From Flammula alnicola (taxonomy: Eukaryota; Basidiomycota; Agaricomycetes; Agaricales; Strophariaceae), in assembly GCA_015499995.1 (NCBI GenBank), contig JADNRV010000143.1, positions 62,001 to 126,000 on the forward strand: a DNA stretch of 64,000 nt, written 5' to 3'. Shown here piece after piece: positions 11,601 through 23,668 of this stretch. The stretch's first letter is position 1; the number at the start of each line of letters is the position of its first letter. A program made the translations under genes and the position numbers. The notes beneath the pieces were generated by a model, which worked only from the letters and a program-made list of their open reading frames with translations, was not told where the DNA came from and made no database searches.

Positions 11601-12582
11601 CCCCGAGGCCAGCGTAGACTGGACCTATCAAGACGAGCTTCCTTTCCTTCTGCTTACCGCCCTTCTCGGAATCACCGACGGAGTTTGAGGTAGGAGGGCG
11701 GGGCTGCAGCCTCCAGCTCCACCAAGAACGTTGAGCAGGAGCAGGGGCAGGAGCCGCCTCGGTAGCAGCGGGCTCTTCTCGTTCAGGCTTGGTTTCCACT
11801 GCTCCCACACGAACACCATGGACTTTCTCGTTGAGGGCAGTCTGCGAGCCCTCTGGCGACACTACCACGGCGGAGATGCCTGAGGGCGCGCCAGACGCAA
11901 CGGATGATGCTGGCCTGTGCGACACTGTGCGGGTGCGCCAGATGTGCTTGATGAGCTTTTCCTCGAATTCCTTGCACAGAGGAATCATTGTTTCTAGGTT
12001 ATAGCTCCAAAGGACGACGGAACGCTCGTCGCGCTGGAAGTGCGGTTGATACTAAATATGCGCCCGGAAATTTGTAAAGAAGAAGGCTTACGATGAATGC
12101 AGCGCATTGGTCTTTCTCCGCCTGCGGCAGGAGGTCGATCGTGTCCAGAATTTGGATGCGGGTGTTGGAGTCGATATACAAGCAGTTATCGTTAGGACCG
12201 CTAATAATACGTGTGAGTTGATAAATATATTCGTAATAGACGGCAACGACGAACATCTGACGGATAGCGGCCTGTACCGCCGTGTTGCGGACTTTGACAG
12301 CGACGACTGGGTTGAGTCGGCGCACCGCAGCCTCAAATGGAATCAAGGCAGGATTTTCGTAAGGGAAGACACGAAAAAATCCATTCTCGACGCGCATGGC
12401 GACACCTGTCGAGACTGTTTCCTCGACAGGCATGAACCAGTTCTCCTGTTGGGTGCTCTCGTCTACATCATATGCCCGTCAGTTGACTCTATAAGGCTCA
12501 AAAGAAAAATCACCCGACAGATTTTGTGCAACCAAGCATCCCACAAGTCGTAGTCGGCATTGTATATTGTGACTGAAGCCAT
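8683..12582 (-). CDS. Membrane glycosyltransferase family 2, cellulose/hyaluronan-synthase-like polysaccharide synthase (CPS1/Tft1-like)
   Basis: Large multi-exon gene. The N-terminal part (about 12430-11300) has 'PYENPALIPFEAAVRRL' and membrane segments. The catalytic GT2 core has 'IFICDDGLQ' (first Asp pair, near 10900), 'IILIIDADTIVPEDC' (DxD, near 10440), 'GHNAFLRW', 'NVSEDFDLALRLLLKGY' (the ED catalytic motif) and 'ELARWQKYAYGCNE', the (Q/R)xxRW-type product-binding motif. Several transmembrane segments follow (9500-8690), ending 'VLNPWLMIFSY'. This arrangement is that of processive membrane synthases pushing a polysaccharide through the plasma membrane; fungal relatives include CPS1-type and mixed-linkage glucan synthases. 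The product cannot be inferred. The ATG at 12582 (MASVTIYNADYDLW) is likely, but its splice to the next exon at about 12460 needs an unusual donor, so the first exon is uncertain. Confidence 0.8.
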
Positions 12583-12942
12583 TTCGAATCCTCGTCGAGT
12601 ATAGGGAAGGATTAAAGAGAGAAATTGGGTAGTCTGGGCTGGGAGTCGGCCTGAATTAGGGACGGGGAGAGGAATATGGAATAGCAGCCGTCTCGCAGGG
12701 GACAAGGACGGGGCCAGGGAGGGGCAATCGAAGGATTTGGACTTTATACATGCTTCTTCCCACCTGCAGAGAGAAGTTGGACAGGTCGTAGACGTGACAT
12801 CGGCATTAACGAAATTATCGGTGACATGTGTGACACTTGTTTATACTGTCCAGCAGACTCTATTGACCTTCGTTCCTGCTCGGCTTTGTGCAATTGTACA
12901 TGCACTATCGACTTCTTGTTCCTGTTCCTTGGGATAGGTACC

Positions 12943-13863
12943 GTTGGCGGGAGCTCCACGGCAGGATTTTGACGTTTGACGTTCAGAAGTCACCACTTTG
13001 CCGCTTCTGAGTTTCAATTCGGCAGGGAATCCCGCGCTTCCTTCCTCCAATTCCAGGTGCCGCAAATGGTGTGAGTTGGGTGTCTGTGTCGCAAATCGGT
13101 GATACTGGCGTAGCGCGACCATAGTTCGGTCCTATATCCATGTACTTACTTCCATTAATTATTAAAAAACTATGAGCCATCGTATAATGCTTACAGGAGC
13201 ACTTTTACTTCATTTTTGTCTCAATGAGAATAAGTTTGACCCCCCTAAAAATTGCCTAAAACGGCAAGGACTTTAAGCGAGAAGCTTGTCCAAGGCGGCG
13301 GCCAATTGAACTCCATACAATGATACATGGCTTCCTACTCCAGTTCTCTGCAATGTATATTAAAATAGGGAGATAATGAATTGAATGTATGTTTTATTTT
13401 GAATTTTTTGACCATCTGGAATTCAAATTTGGGGCTTCGGTATGTAACCTACATTGCGCTTCAATTTTTTGAAACTTAATGTTAAAAAAAGCTGCTTCAG
13501 TAATGTACGGGAACTCAGCTGCAGCTTGAAGGAACAAGGAACTTGTAAAATTCTCAGAGACCGACCTGCCTCAGTGCCTGTATTTTCATTCCTACAATCA
13601 AAATACTGAGCACAGACCAATCTTTCAGCAGCTTAACAGTCTTGGATTATCTTAAAAAAAGGAACATATGGGTAAGTGAGCTCGGAGATTTTATGTTCAA
13701 CATAAAAAGCAGCATAATTCTCGACTTTTTCTGAAAAGAGGGGCCTTGATGCACATCTAACAAGCTGCCGGGACTGCCGGAGACGGAGTTTGATTCAGAG
13801 GCACACGCTGGACACCAGAAGACGAAAGTGAAAATGAATTCCTGCCGTGGAGCTCCCGCCAAC
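12943..13863. mobile_element. 0.92-kb element with 24-bp perfect terminal inverted repeats (MITE-like)
   Basis: The 24 bases starting GTTGGCGGGAGCTCC at 12943-12966 recur exactly inverted at 13840-13863, with weaker similarity continuing inward. The interior is AT-rich with no convincing ORF. It lies in the upstream region between the divergent GT2 and KRE6-like genes. No target-site duplication is obvious (left flank ...ataggtacc, right flank cttagatag...). A non-autonomous DNA transposon is the simplest reading. Confidence 0.6.
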
Positions 13864-14923
13864 CTTAGATAGGTCTCAATGATAGGCCGCGCTACTACCG
13901 ACGACAGGGTGGCAGCGTCTTATTCCGAAATGTCATTTTCTTGCTCACATCGTGTTTTGGATGCTGCTTCTCATCGGAATGATTGGTCAATCTAACTATG
14001 GCCTCACGGAGGTCGTCCTTGACATGGCATACTTATAAGTGCCTCGAGAATACTGGCTGTCCCCGACGATAAGCCGGCTTCGTGTAGCGGTCCCAATGTG
14101 AGTTAAATATTGGTTGCTTAAACGACGACAATTTATCCCTACTAACTGTCCCTGCTATCGACAGGATAAGGCTCATCACTGTCCATTCATAAGGTGACAA
14201 TTGTGCCAAAAACGTCCATATCTCCTTCCACTATTCCGAAGTGTAAGGAACCTCGCTTGAGGGTTCCATCTGTCGTCTTCTATCATCGCTCACAGAGAAC
14301 ATATGGCAGTGATCTGATCTGCATCACCCACACAAGCAGCTGCTGCATTCGACAGAGACCTGCTAATTTTAATTTTTCGCACATTCGGGATACCTCTCGG
14401 AATGCTGGCTGGTTGACAGCGTGTGCACCCGAGTGTGACAAAATTCACACGATGAATCCGTATCCCACTCCGCAGAAGGTTCTGTCGCCGGGGCCCTATA
14501 GGGCAGGCCATATACGCCTTTTAGCCACCATATCTCCCTTATACCTTCCCGATCGAATGGAAGCGCGACAGACTTGCAAGCCAATATTTTCACGTAAACC
14601 GTTGATGTTGATGCCAGGTCCAGGCATCTCGAAGCTGTACTGAATTACACGTTGCTTATACAGAACTCCCACCAACTGCCTGGGCTATCAACAAGAACTT
14701 CACGTTTGTCGTGCCCATTCGCGCGGAACAATTGTACGCACCCTTGTCAATCGGCCCTCCACAGATTACTTTTACAAACTTCTTGACATATGTCCCCCTA
14801 GTCTCCTACCCCAGGGCCCCCATCTACATTTTTTTTCTCGTCACCTTGTTTCTTATAAAACTCTTCCGACTTTGAACCCAGGACAGCCCTTTTGATCTGC
14901 GAGCTGTCCACGCTCCTTTAGCC
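13864..14923. other. Intergenic, upstream of the KRE6-like gene
   Basis: No supported gene. A 149-codon plus-strand ORF at 14194-14643 has no domain, an ordinary composition for random frames, and no splice or paralogue support. The last 100 bp before ATG 14924 are pyrimidine-rich (ctttcccctttt-like), as is common for basidiomycete promoters. Confidence 0.4.
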
Positions 14924-17263
14924 ATGTCCGACTCTAACAGCAGCAGTATCAAGGAGAAGGACAGTCGTCCTGTCCAAGGGCACTCCTCAGCTACCGAGAC
15001 TCGCCCAAACACCGCTGCCTCTGCCTCGCTAAGCGACCCCTTCGCGTCGCCCGTCTCCAGTCGCGCGCCCTCCATCCACCACCATGCCCCTAGTCCGACC
15101 TCGTCGAAAGCCTCTTTCCCGGACTCTGCCTTCAACCGGAGGTCTATTCTCAATCAATCTGGGTTTGGGACGCCCGCCTTCTCCTCTGCGCTTTCCAGCG
15201 CAAGCCGCTTATCTGCAGTGTCCCCTCATGTTAGCACTGTCCCCAGCACAACCGTGCCAAAATCGAAGATCCCCCGAATGAAGTCGCACATGCTGGCGGA
15301 GGATACCCCTGTACTCAAGCCGTGGGCTGAGAAGAAAAATTCCAGAGCTACTTTCTCTTATTGGATTGTGTATATCATCGTTTTTTGCGGTATTGCTGGA
15401 GGAGCCGTGCAGTGCTACTTCACCTACATCCGCGTACCTCTGGACAAACAGCCTCTCTGCATGGTTTTCGAAGAGAATTTCGACAACGAAGCCACTGTCT
15501 TTGGCGAAAATGGCACTTTCTTCAGAGAAGTCAATATGGACGGCAATGGGTAAGTTTTCTCTCGATATTCTTCTCCTCCCCCGGCCAGTCGGCGGCTTCT
15601 CATCACCACCTTCGAAATCGTGCTCACGCTCGTATTTTTAGCAACGGCGAATTCGAGATGACCACGTCCTCGGTCAACAACTCGTTCGTCAAGGACGGTA
15701 TGCTGTACATAGTCCCCACCTTGACATCAGACAACATCGGCACGGACGCCGTATTCGACGGCACCGTCTACAACATCACCGGCTGCACGTTCAACCAAAC
15801 CCGGCCCGACAACGGGTTCATCATGCAGGACGGGCAGCGCGTGTTCGACTCGGCGAGCTACTACCGCTCTTGCAGTGCCGTCAGCAACGCCACCGCAGGG
15901 ACGGTGATCAACCCGGTGCAAAGCGCGCGCATTACAACAAGGAACAGCGCCAGCATTCGTTTTGGGCGGGTCGAGATTAGGGCGAAGATGCCAAACGGGT
16001 GCGTTTTGCAAGCTATTTTTGATCCTCGGCATAAGGGGCACCTTCGCTGACTGCCGTGCCCTACCTGTCCTTCCTATCTCGGTTGGCCCTTGTTTACCCT
16101 GCAGTGACTGGGTAAAGCGCTTTTCCGCATTTCTGCGGCTGGACGTGACGTTGACATGAACCTGTCTTTCCATTCCAGATGTGGCCTGCGATGTGGATGC
16201 TTCCGAAAGACGAGGTCTACGGCCCTTGGCCGCTCAGCGGTGAGTATCACATTTCTATTTGTTTTCTACGGAAAAACATATCCTGAGCGTTTGTTTGCTT
16301 CGTGTTCAAGGTGAAATCGATATCGTCGAGTCCCGCGGAAACGGATTGCGTTATACCGCACAGTGGGTCCTATCCCTTTACATGCGGATTCTCCCAGCGT
16401 TATCTGATCTTCCGAACAGCGGCTCGAACTATGTTCAAGGCGCTCTCAATTGGGGTCCAGCCCAAAACTTGAACGGCGTCTCCAAATCGTACAGTTGGTG
16501 GAGCGATAAACGCAAGTCCTTCGCGTCAGACTTCCATACCTATGCCCTGGAATGGACGAAAGATTTCGTGTTCGTACTCTTTCCTCTATTTCCGTCCTTG
16601 TCATGTTCTTGGAGGTTATCTGACAACGTGTCATTGTCAACTTACAGCCGAATTTATGTTGACACGCGGCTGCACACCCTCCTCGACTTGAGCTTTAACC
16701 AGCCGTTCTTCCAGCGAGGCGATTTCCCCGATGTCACTTTCAATGGGTCCAGCCTGGTGGCTCTGCAGAACCCTTGGATTAACGGGACGAACGCCACACC
16801 TTTTGATCAGGGTGTGTGTTTTGCTTGTCCTCCACTTGTTGTATTATGGTTCCTTCATCTAAACTGGTTGTTCCTTCCAGATTTCTATCTGATCCTGAAC
16901 GTTGCTGTTGGTGCCACCAACGGCTGGTTCCCTGAAAGTCAAGGCAACAAACCATGGCTTGATCAAGCTTCACGTCAGTAATTCTTCCGTAACTCTATCC
17001 CTTGTTCCTCATGCCGTACCTCTGCCGTTATCTTCAGACCCTCCTCGCGACTTCGCGAATGCAATCGCACAATGGTACCCAACGTGGCCATCAAACGTTG
17101 AAGACCGCGCGATGATAATGTACGTTGCCTCTCAAACACAACTCTAAATTCACCTTCTGACATCCCCGTGTTTCTCTTCCTCGACCGTCCGTCTACTGTT
17201 ACGTTGAAATAACGTCCTCACTTCGCAAACAGTGACTATGTCAAGATGTGGAAGCATTGCTGA
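14924..17263 (+). CDS. KRE6/SKN1-type GH16 beta-glucan assembly protein
   Basis: Ten exons join in frame: 14924-15549, 15642-15998, 16105-16111, 16179-16239, 16311-16362, 16420-16569, 16648-16811, 16881-16973, 17038-17119, 17233-17263, giving 540 residues. A Ser/Pro-rich cytosolic N-terminus (1-140) is followed by one membrane segment (about 145-165, 'FSYWIVYIIVFCGIAGGA'), making a type II membrane protein. The luminal GH16-fold domain contains 'RVEIRAKMPNG', 'WPAMWMLPKDEVYG' and 'GEIDIVESRGN', with the acidic residues E352, D354 and E357 of the E-x-D-x-x-E motif. 'WYPTWPSNVEDRAM' and a final 'YVKMWKHC' are typical SKN1/KRE6 endings. These ER/Golgi/plasma-membrane proteins are required for beta-1,6-glucan in the cell wall; biochemical activity is likely transglycosylation. 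The third exon is only 7 nt. Confidence 0.92.
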
Positions 17264-18597
17264 GACGCCCAGCGGTAATCCTCTTGCCCGGCTTCCGAAA
17301 TACTTATGACCTCTTTGTTCTGACTTTGTCAAATAATATTTACTGCCCATTTACTCTTTATTTTTGATTTTCGGGTATCGACGGACCTACGTTGTTCGAT
17401 GTCGATTAGACACGCACATGCATGCGGAGGGGATAACGTGGTTTTTTTGGATGCTAGTGGTGTACTGTACTGTACCGTATATTTTTTAATCACGCAATCT
17501 TGTCCGTGACTGTCAACATGAGTAATCTTGCTATGAATAATAATTATACACGATCAATACAACCCTGGAGGATTTTGTTTCTCTGTACCTGACAGTAGGA
17601 GCTTTATGAATACATCAGACCGTGCGGTACCGTGCATCAAAGCGGAATCTCTGCACTAACATACTTGCTATCCGAATGGAATGGGCAATTATACCGAGGC
17701 ACGGAATCGCATATAGACTAACAGGAATAGTCTGTTCCCGCACTAATTTATAGAGCAAAATTCCTTCATATGTCGGCCTGTACACACCATCACGGAGAGT
17801 ATTCCCTCCGCGTCCCCTCGCCCGCACTGCTAGCGTATAGGCTAGTGATTGGATAAGCGAATATATCGAAATTCCCTCACCTTCCGGTGGGGAAGAATCC
17901 TGAGATAAAGCCTGCAGTATGGCAAAAGGACAAACGTGTTATGATCAGTCAGCTGTCGTCTGTGGTGAGTCGTCCATGTTCGCCGATCGCGAACAAAATC
18001 GCGAAACCCAGGCGCCCATGAGTAAATCACGTAAGCGACATTTCATAAGCGACAAGCGACCGCCCCTGTGTTTGCTAGGTGTCCAGCAAAAATTTCTTGT
18101 TGGCAGTTGATCATATTAGATCATGAACGTGATGCGAAAAACGAGGATGATTTCTGTATCCCAGAGGTTGGGATAATGAATGAATCAGCTGCCCAGAACT
18201 TTCTGTGAAAGCAATGTTCTGATATGTCAGGCTTGTCACACATACTTACTGTACGCATGCGAGTCTCTTGTTATCGCAGGCGCTGATCATGATAAAGAGG
18301 AAAACGGTTATGTATTATTGACTGAGAGAGACCGGAGTTGCTGGTCGACGATCACAGTGACGACCGCGAGACCAAATTGCGCCTTGGACCCTCGACGGAG
18401 AGGTTATGTAGACGACATAAGATTCTAGAGCCTGAGGACGGTTCAGTCCGGTAGCCAGAAAAACAAAACAAAAAGCGTGCAGAAGAACAAAGCCGGGGAT
18501 CAAAGCTTTCAGACCCCAAATGTCCCTACAGATTGTAAATGAAGGGTTAAAATGGCCCTGTCGCCGAGATATACTTTTCATTACGAGAGCAGATAGG
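17264..18597. other. Intergenic region, no gene seen
   Basis: AT-rich 3' flank of the KRE6-like gene followed by sequence with only short overlapping ORFs on both strands. No domain, splice-supported reading or repeat recognised. Confidence 0.4.
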
Positions 18598-19469
18598 CTA
18601 AACAAGGGGTACGGCGTCTGTGATATTGACAACTGTGCCATCGTCGCAAATAACTCTGAATCTGACTGGAAGGAGGGATTTAAGATATTGATTATCTTCA
18701 TAAGGGACATGCAACTTACGGACTGTGAAAGGTGTGCCCTTCTCTTTTCGTATGCTTGTGAAATAAACAGTGCCAGAACCTATGGGCACCCGGAGAACAC
18801 GTCAAGCTAGAAATAACCTGCGATGAAGAGGGATCACGCACCTTTCGAACCACGTATTCTAAAGCTCACGTCGATGTTCCCTTGCAGTTGACTGATCTGA
18901 TGAAAATAAAGAAGGTAAGTATAGTGTCCAGACAATTATGCTGCCGTATAATCTTTTACGAGGAAGAGATGAAGTGAAAACAGAGTGCTCACATGGCCCT
19001 TTATATGGGGGTCGCCATTCAGATACCATTCAGGCTGCGGCCTAATGGCCTCTCCCAACAATTCCTTCAGCTGGGCATCTGCCTTCAATGCACGCACGAT
19101 ACTCCGGAACACCGAGCTTGACAGCTTTTCTTGGTTAGTGGCAAAGGTCATAAACCCAGCCCACGCCGACAGTCCAATAGCCAGTCCCGCCAACGCAAGT
19201 GGCCATTTTGACTGTCCGAAGCAAAAGAAAGTCAGATCTCTTAGGTTGAGCAATTCTTTGATTCTCACCGTTGCTTTTGGAAGAGCTCTAAACGGTGGGT
19301 GTTTCGCATAGTATGGCCGAGGTCTTGACGGTTCTGAGAAGGTTTCGATTACAGGTTGGCGGGTCGGCGGAGGTGGTCGAGGAAGCTCTGTTGCATAATT
19401 TCGGGTAGAATTTCCAGCGAAAACGCGCCTTGTCGCGAGCCTTAAAGCACTTATTCGACAGGCAGACAT
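18598..19469 (-). CDS. COA1: Cytochrome c oxidase assembly factor Coa1
   Basis: Five exons on the minus strand (19469-19269, 19211-18993, 18896-18842, 18779-18720, 18665-18598) join in frame to 200 residues. The N-terminus is Arg/Ala/Ser-rich without acidic residues, as in mitochondrial presequences (SACRISALRLATRRVF). A single membrane segment at about 70-88 ('WPLALAGLAIGLSAWAGF') is followed by the Coa1 domain with 'PEWYLNGDPHIKG', 'ISQLQGNIDVSFRIRGSKG' and 'GTVYFTSIRKEKGTPFTV', then a last beta-strand region 'VICDDGTVVNI'. Coa1 is an inner-membrane protein that stabilises newly made Cox1 during complex IV assembly. The first intron is 57 nt, a multiple of three with no stop codon. Confidence 0.85.
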
Positions 19470-19611
19470 TATAAAGGGATATAAGGTACTATGGGCTTGG
19501 TAGCAAAGTCAATAGAGCGCGTTGAAAGTCGGACCTCTTGTCGGGTTTTTGTCACACTGGTCACGCACGGTCTAGGCTCGGACCTCCTTCCTGTCGAATA
19601 GGTCGAGTACT

Positions 19612-19760
19612 AGCGAGTACTGGCTTCCAGATTGATGTATGAGTTTGTGGTTCTGAATATGCCGCCCTTATGGCGAAGATAAACGGACATTGAAGGCGGT
19701 TGAAGTTCAAATGTTCAAGTGGAGTTCAAGTTAAATAAATTGCGAATGAGATCGTCATCA
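19612..19760. repeat. Remnant copy of the F-box-like gene's 5' flank
   Basis: The stretch from 'ggcttccagattgatgtat' (19622) through 'gagtttgtggttctg...tatg' and on to 'gaagttcaa...gttcaag' matches, with gaps, 21712-21835, the upstream region of the F-box-like gene. The two lie in direct orientation about 2.1 kb apart, so one or more tandem copies of that gene have probably been lost. Confidence 0.55.
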
Positions 19761-19962
19761 TCAAAAACAAGCCTCGGATTCAAACACATTCGCTATCGAT
19801 GGTAAGGAAGACGCAATGTTAACCATCAACATTTCAACGAGCAGTCCATTTTTCTATAGCCAAACTACGGTCCTACAATCGATATTTCACAAGCGATGAA
19901 GACGAAATTGAGTATTTCGCACCATCTTTCCACTTGGAAGGACGTTGCGAGTAGTCGTTCTG

Positions 19963-21606
19963 TCAATATACTATTCCTATCGTGATATTCGCATTCAGCA
20001 TCAACCTTTTGTGGCCGTGGTGATTCTTACCGTCATTTTTTTGCAATAGGACAGTCCCACTCTTCTGGCGCAGATAGTCTGCGTACTTGGGATCTGGTTG
20101 CCACCGGCCACTGACATCCCTGTCCCAGTCAATCTCTCCAAATGAAACTGAGAAGAGGCGCGGATAATGCCTGGACAACTCTACAAGTGCGCGCCGTTGC
20201 TCGTGATGAGACAGATAAAAATCGGAGTACTTGAAGGGAGGTCTATATTGATGATTAAAATACCCGTCCGCGAGCCGTAACATCTCAATCTTGGGAGGTA
20301 GCGGCAGTTTCTTCAAACATGGCCAATCCCAAAGTCCCTGCACGAATTTGGAGATAAAATTCATTAAATTATATTCAGAAAAAATGGAATTAAAAGACAT
20401 ACTCTCAAGGAATTTGATGGCCTAAGAGGCATGCCATCCGTATCGACCTCAATTGGTGGCATTTTATCGAAGTTTGTGGTATCTTCTGCTGCTGGAGGTG
20501 GATGGTCTTTCATTGAGAGACTCAGATGGATTAATTGAGGAAAGTCTTTGGCGATTCTTTCGAGGATGTCCGCCTGCATGGGTAATAGTGGAAGCGAGAG
20601 CTTGCAGACTGGCACTGAAGTCTTGAGAAAGCGAGCCATGACAGGTATCCCTCGCGTTTCCCAATTCTTCGCATTGTACCATTCCCCGTAGATAGTTAAC
20701 GCGCTGAGGGGACGACCAGGGGCAATATGAGCGGCTAATGTACCAGGACCGAAATAGGACCGGAGAAGTGGCATAGCTGATGATGGAAGATGAGGAAATG
20801 CGGGATAAAAATTGCGGAGGGTATTGATGACCTTGAAGAATTCAAGTCGAGGGCACATTTCTAAGAATGAAAAAATAACTGGGAGGGTAGAAACAGTAAC
20901 ACAGATCGCGAGCTTTACGAGATGGTGACTGCCCGACAAATGTGATAAGATCGGGGCGCAATACTGGATCGAATTGATAGACAGCCTCTGTAGTCGTTCC
21001 GCGGAGAAAAGATTGTAAGAGTATTCGTCGACCCGTGATTCAGCGCTACGGCCAGTGTCTATCATGAGTTGCTCAACCTTGACAAGCGGGAATATTGCAT
21101 GACACAGCAGGGCTTGTACATTTTGCAAGCCGACCTTGCGCAATGATGGCAGCCGAGCCATTTCACGCAGAATTTGCTGGTCGATTTCGATGTTCTGAAG
21201 GCGTATCTCTTGCACATTGATAAAATATCCAATAGAGCTTTTGAATGTCGAAAACAGTGACGTGTAAATGGGGTCGCCCCATGGATCTCGCGGCCCCAAA
21301 ACTCCAAAGAATACAAGAACGCGTACGAACTTGATGAATCGTGGATTCACTTGAGCCGGTTTTCGAGACGAGCAATCTCATCAAACCACGCTTGACGACC
21401 TTTTACTAAACCAAAAACCTCCCGATGGGGATCACAATAAAAATTGTGGAACAAGATAGGTTGGCAGATGTCACGGAATAGTAGATTGGTCAAGCTCAAA
21501 GAGTTGAGGTCGGTTGTGGACTCGGGAGTGTTTAAATATGTCCAACAATGCTCCCAAATTCTACCGGAATCGACGCCGCATAGTTTTGGGAAATACTTGC
21601 TGGCAT
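19963..21606 (-). pseudogene. F-box/LRR-like protein gene with two single-base frameshifts
   Basis: Minus-strand reading begins with 'MPASISQNYAASIPVEF' (ATG 21606), continues in a second frame with 'WEHCWTYLNTPESTTDLNSL' and 'LLFRDICQPILFHNFYCDP', and in a third with 'NPRFIKFVRVLVFFGVLGP' and a leucine-rich region ending near 20400. An intron (about 20400-20340) then leads to a last exon ending at 19963. 'IPVEFWEHCW' followed by 'LRDLSLTN..FR..CQPILF' is the layout of the very numerous Agaricomycete F-box proteins. Each frame change equals one missing base in a homopolymer (near 21556, TTT, and near 21362, AAAA), so this is either a young pseudogene or an assembly with indel errors. Such proteins would recruit SCF ubiquitin-ligase substrates; target unknown. 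Confidence 0.6.
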
Positions 21607-22502
21607 GGTGGAAGAATCGGATTCACCAGACTTCGGACGAGTTTGCGACGTGCACCGGTGATTACTGACTGGATATCGGGGTGATCGACAGGTCCTGGAG
21701 GGTACCGGCTTCAAGATTGGTGTATGAGTTTGTGGTTCTGTATACGCTGCCGTTATGAAGAGGATCGGTTGGTATTGAAGGAAGATATTTGAAGTTCAAG
21801 CGAATCGAGAGGGTCACAGAGTTCAAGGTTAACTTGCATTATCGTCAATTGCAATCAGAGCTCGGGTTCGCCGGAATCGGCCGGCGGTGAGGACCGCCGC
21901 ACAACGATCTATTACAACCAAACAACTCACCTTGAAACAACGACTTCAAGTTGCTGATAATCATTCCACCAAGCATCGACAGCAAAATACATCATGAAAC
22001 ATGCTTCTGCGTTGCAGTGATACGAATCCTACGCGTCAAATGTTAGGTCAAAGGCTGCAAAAGTTTGGCAAAAGTACTTGGCCGACTGACCGGATCATTC
22101 TCACAATTTCTCAGTATCCGAGCCATCCTCCAATTTTCTTCATGACTTTCTGATTTGTAAGTGCTGTCGATTTCTTCCATGCGATATCACAAGTATTCAC
22201 GCTATGAAGGCAGTATGTCATCTCCATTCATGGTGTCGCAAAACCGTGGCGTTCATGCTAACGATGATAAAGCCAGAATGATCGTCTCCCTGTCCTCGAG
22301 TCTTGGTGCATAACCCTTCAATCAAGCGAATGACAGACGAAACGAGCTCGCATTTAACCTTATATCTTGCGAAATGGCACGACGAGGAGTTTAAGTTCTC
22401 CAGACCCGTCAACACCGAAACTTTCGCTTAACTGTAGGAATGCTCTTTTCCACTCAATTCTTCAATATATATTAACTCGACGCCTAGGATAGTACCAGCA
22501 TC

Positions 22503-22817
22503 ATGACCTTAATCGCAAAAGGCATTCTTAGGTCGACTTCCGGAGCAAAATTCTTGGGGAATTTCGCACTCGGTCAATCTCAATACATAATTTCTGGGAA
22601 TTTTACAAGCAACGTCCCCACGTTTACGAGTAGCAATGCTACTCTCACCGTCGACAATGAAAGCTCCTTATCAGGCAAGAAAGGTGTTGATGGGATGATA
22701 GGCTGCGACAACGTCGTCCTCAACTTCAGTAATGGCAACAAGATAGAAGGGGCCTTAGATTCTCCGGTCTGCCCTGGTGCATCGGTATCGGGTGTAGGTT
22801 TGTTCTCCCAGGCATAA
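22503..22817 (+). CDS. Small single-exon protein, family copy B (104 aa)
   Basis: 104 codons, closest to copy C (about 55-60 percent identical by eye): 'AKGILRSTSGAKFLGNF', 'QSQYIISGNFTSNVPTF', 'VVLNFSNGNKIEGALDSP', ending 'GVGLFSQA'. No signal peptide, no cysteine pattern, no membrane segment. A TATA-like run (atatatatt) sits about 35 bp before the ATG. Intronless, on the same strand as copy C and about 0.85 kb before it. Function unknown. Confidence 0.75.
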   Translation: MTLIAKGILRSTSGAKFLGNFALGQSQYIISGNFTSNVPTFTSSNATLTVDNESSLSGKKGVDGMIGCDNVVLNFSNGNKIEGALDSPVCPGASVSGVGLFSQA

Positions 22818-23668
22818 GGTGTGTGGTATTTCTTTGGTTTCTCCTTACTAACGATGGCCTTAGGTTGCATCACGTCGTCGATTCAAAGAGACGGCTTGGA
22901 TTGCTTATTGTGGTTTATCTTGTAATTCAAGATTCGTTTCATATACAACACTACTAGTCTTTCCGACTTGATTGAATGCATGGTTTTTTGTCTCATCTTT
23001 CTTATTGTTATTTTTACGGTTTAAAGCGATTCTTGGGTACCTACCACTGCACCTATCGCACACGATTTCCAACGACCAACCCCTCGACAAGGCTCAATCT
23101 CTTTCAAATGACATTGGATTGATTAAATAAGAACGTGCTTAATGATTTTGACCTTCTTTGATGTTACTTTTTTTGATGTTACTTTCCGTCATATCAATGT
23201 CCGGTGGAGCGCTTTCCTGCAACCCCCTGTGAGTGGACCATTCCTGAATTAATCGTTCCTCTGCTTTACCCGGGGCTCTAGGACTCGGGCCTCAGGACCA
23301 GGATTATGAACATCAAAAATTTTGGACGCCATATTTATGGCCCAAGAATGGTGAGGGCAGAAGTGATTCATTCCGCTTGTTCGCCGTCACTGGAACCAAT
23401 CTGTTGTAGACCATTCTGCGCATCACCCACGTAAAGACGTAAAGCAGTGATAATAGCCCCTGTTTCATTAAAATTCGCTGCTTTACTCGACGACGCTGAC
23501 AGGGAGAAGGGGCTTTTGTCTATATCTTGCGCAAAGAGCCTGGAGCAATTGTATATCTTTCATCTACCCAGAAAGCTCAATTTTTTGGGTGCGTTTCCTT
23601 GCGTTTCTCTGTCCTCGTATTAATGAACTCTTCGCATTTTCGCTCCTTCTCTTGAACGTAAAGCCAAC

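Noticed and set aside
14194..14643. 149-codon plus-strand ORF upstream of the KRE6-like gene
   Set aside because: No domain, no paralogue, no splice context, and other frames in the same area are equally long; treated as chance.
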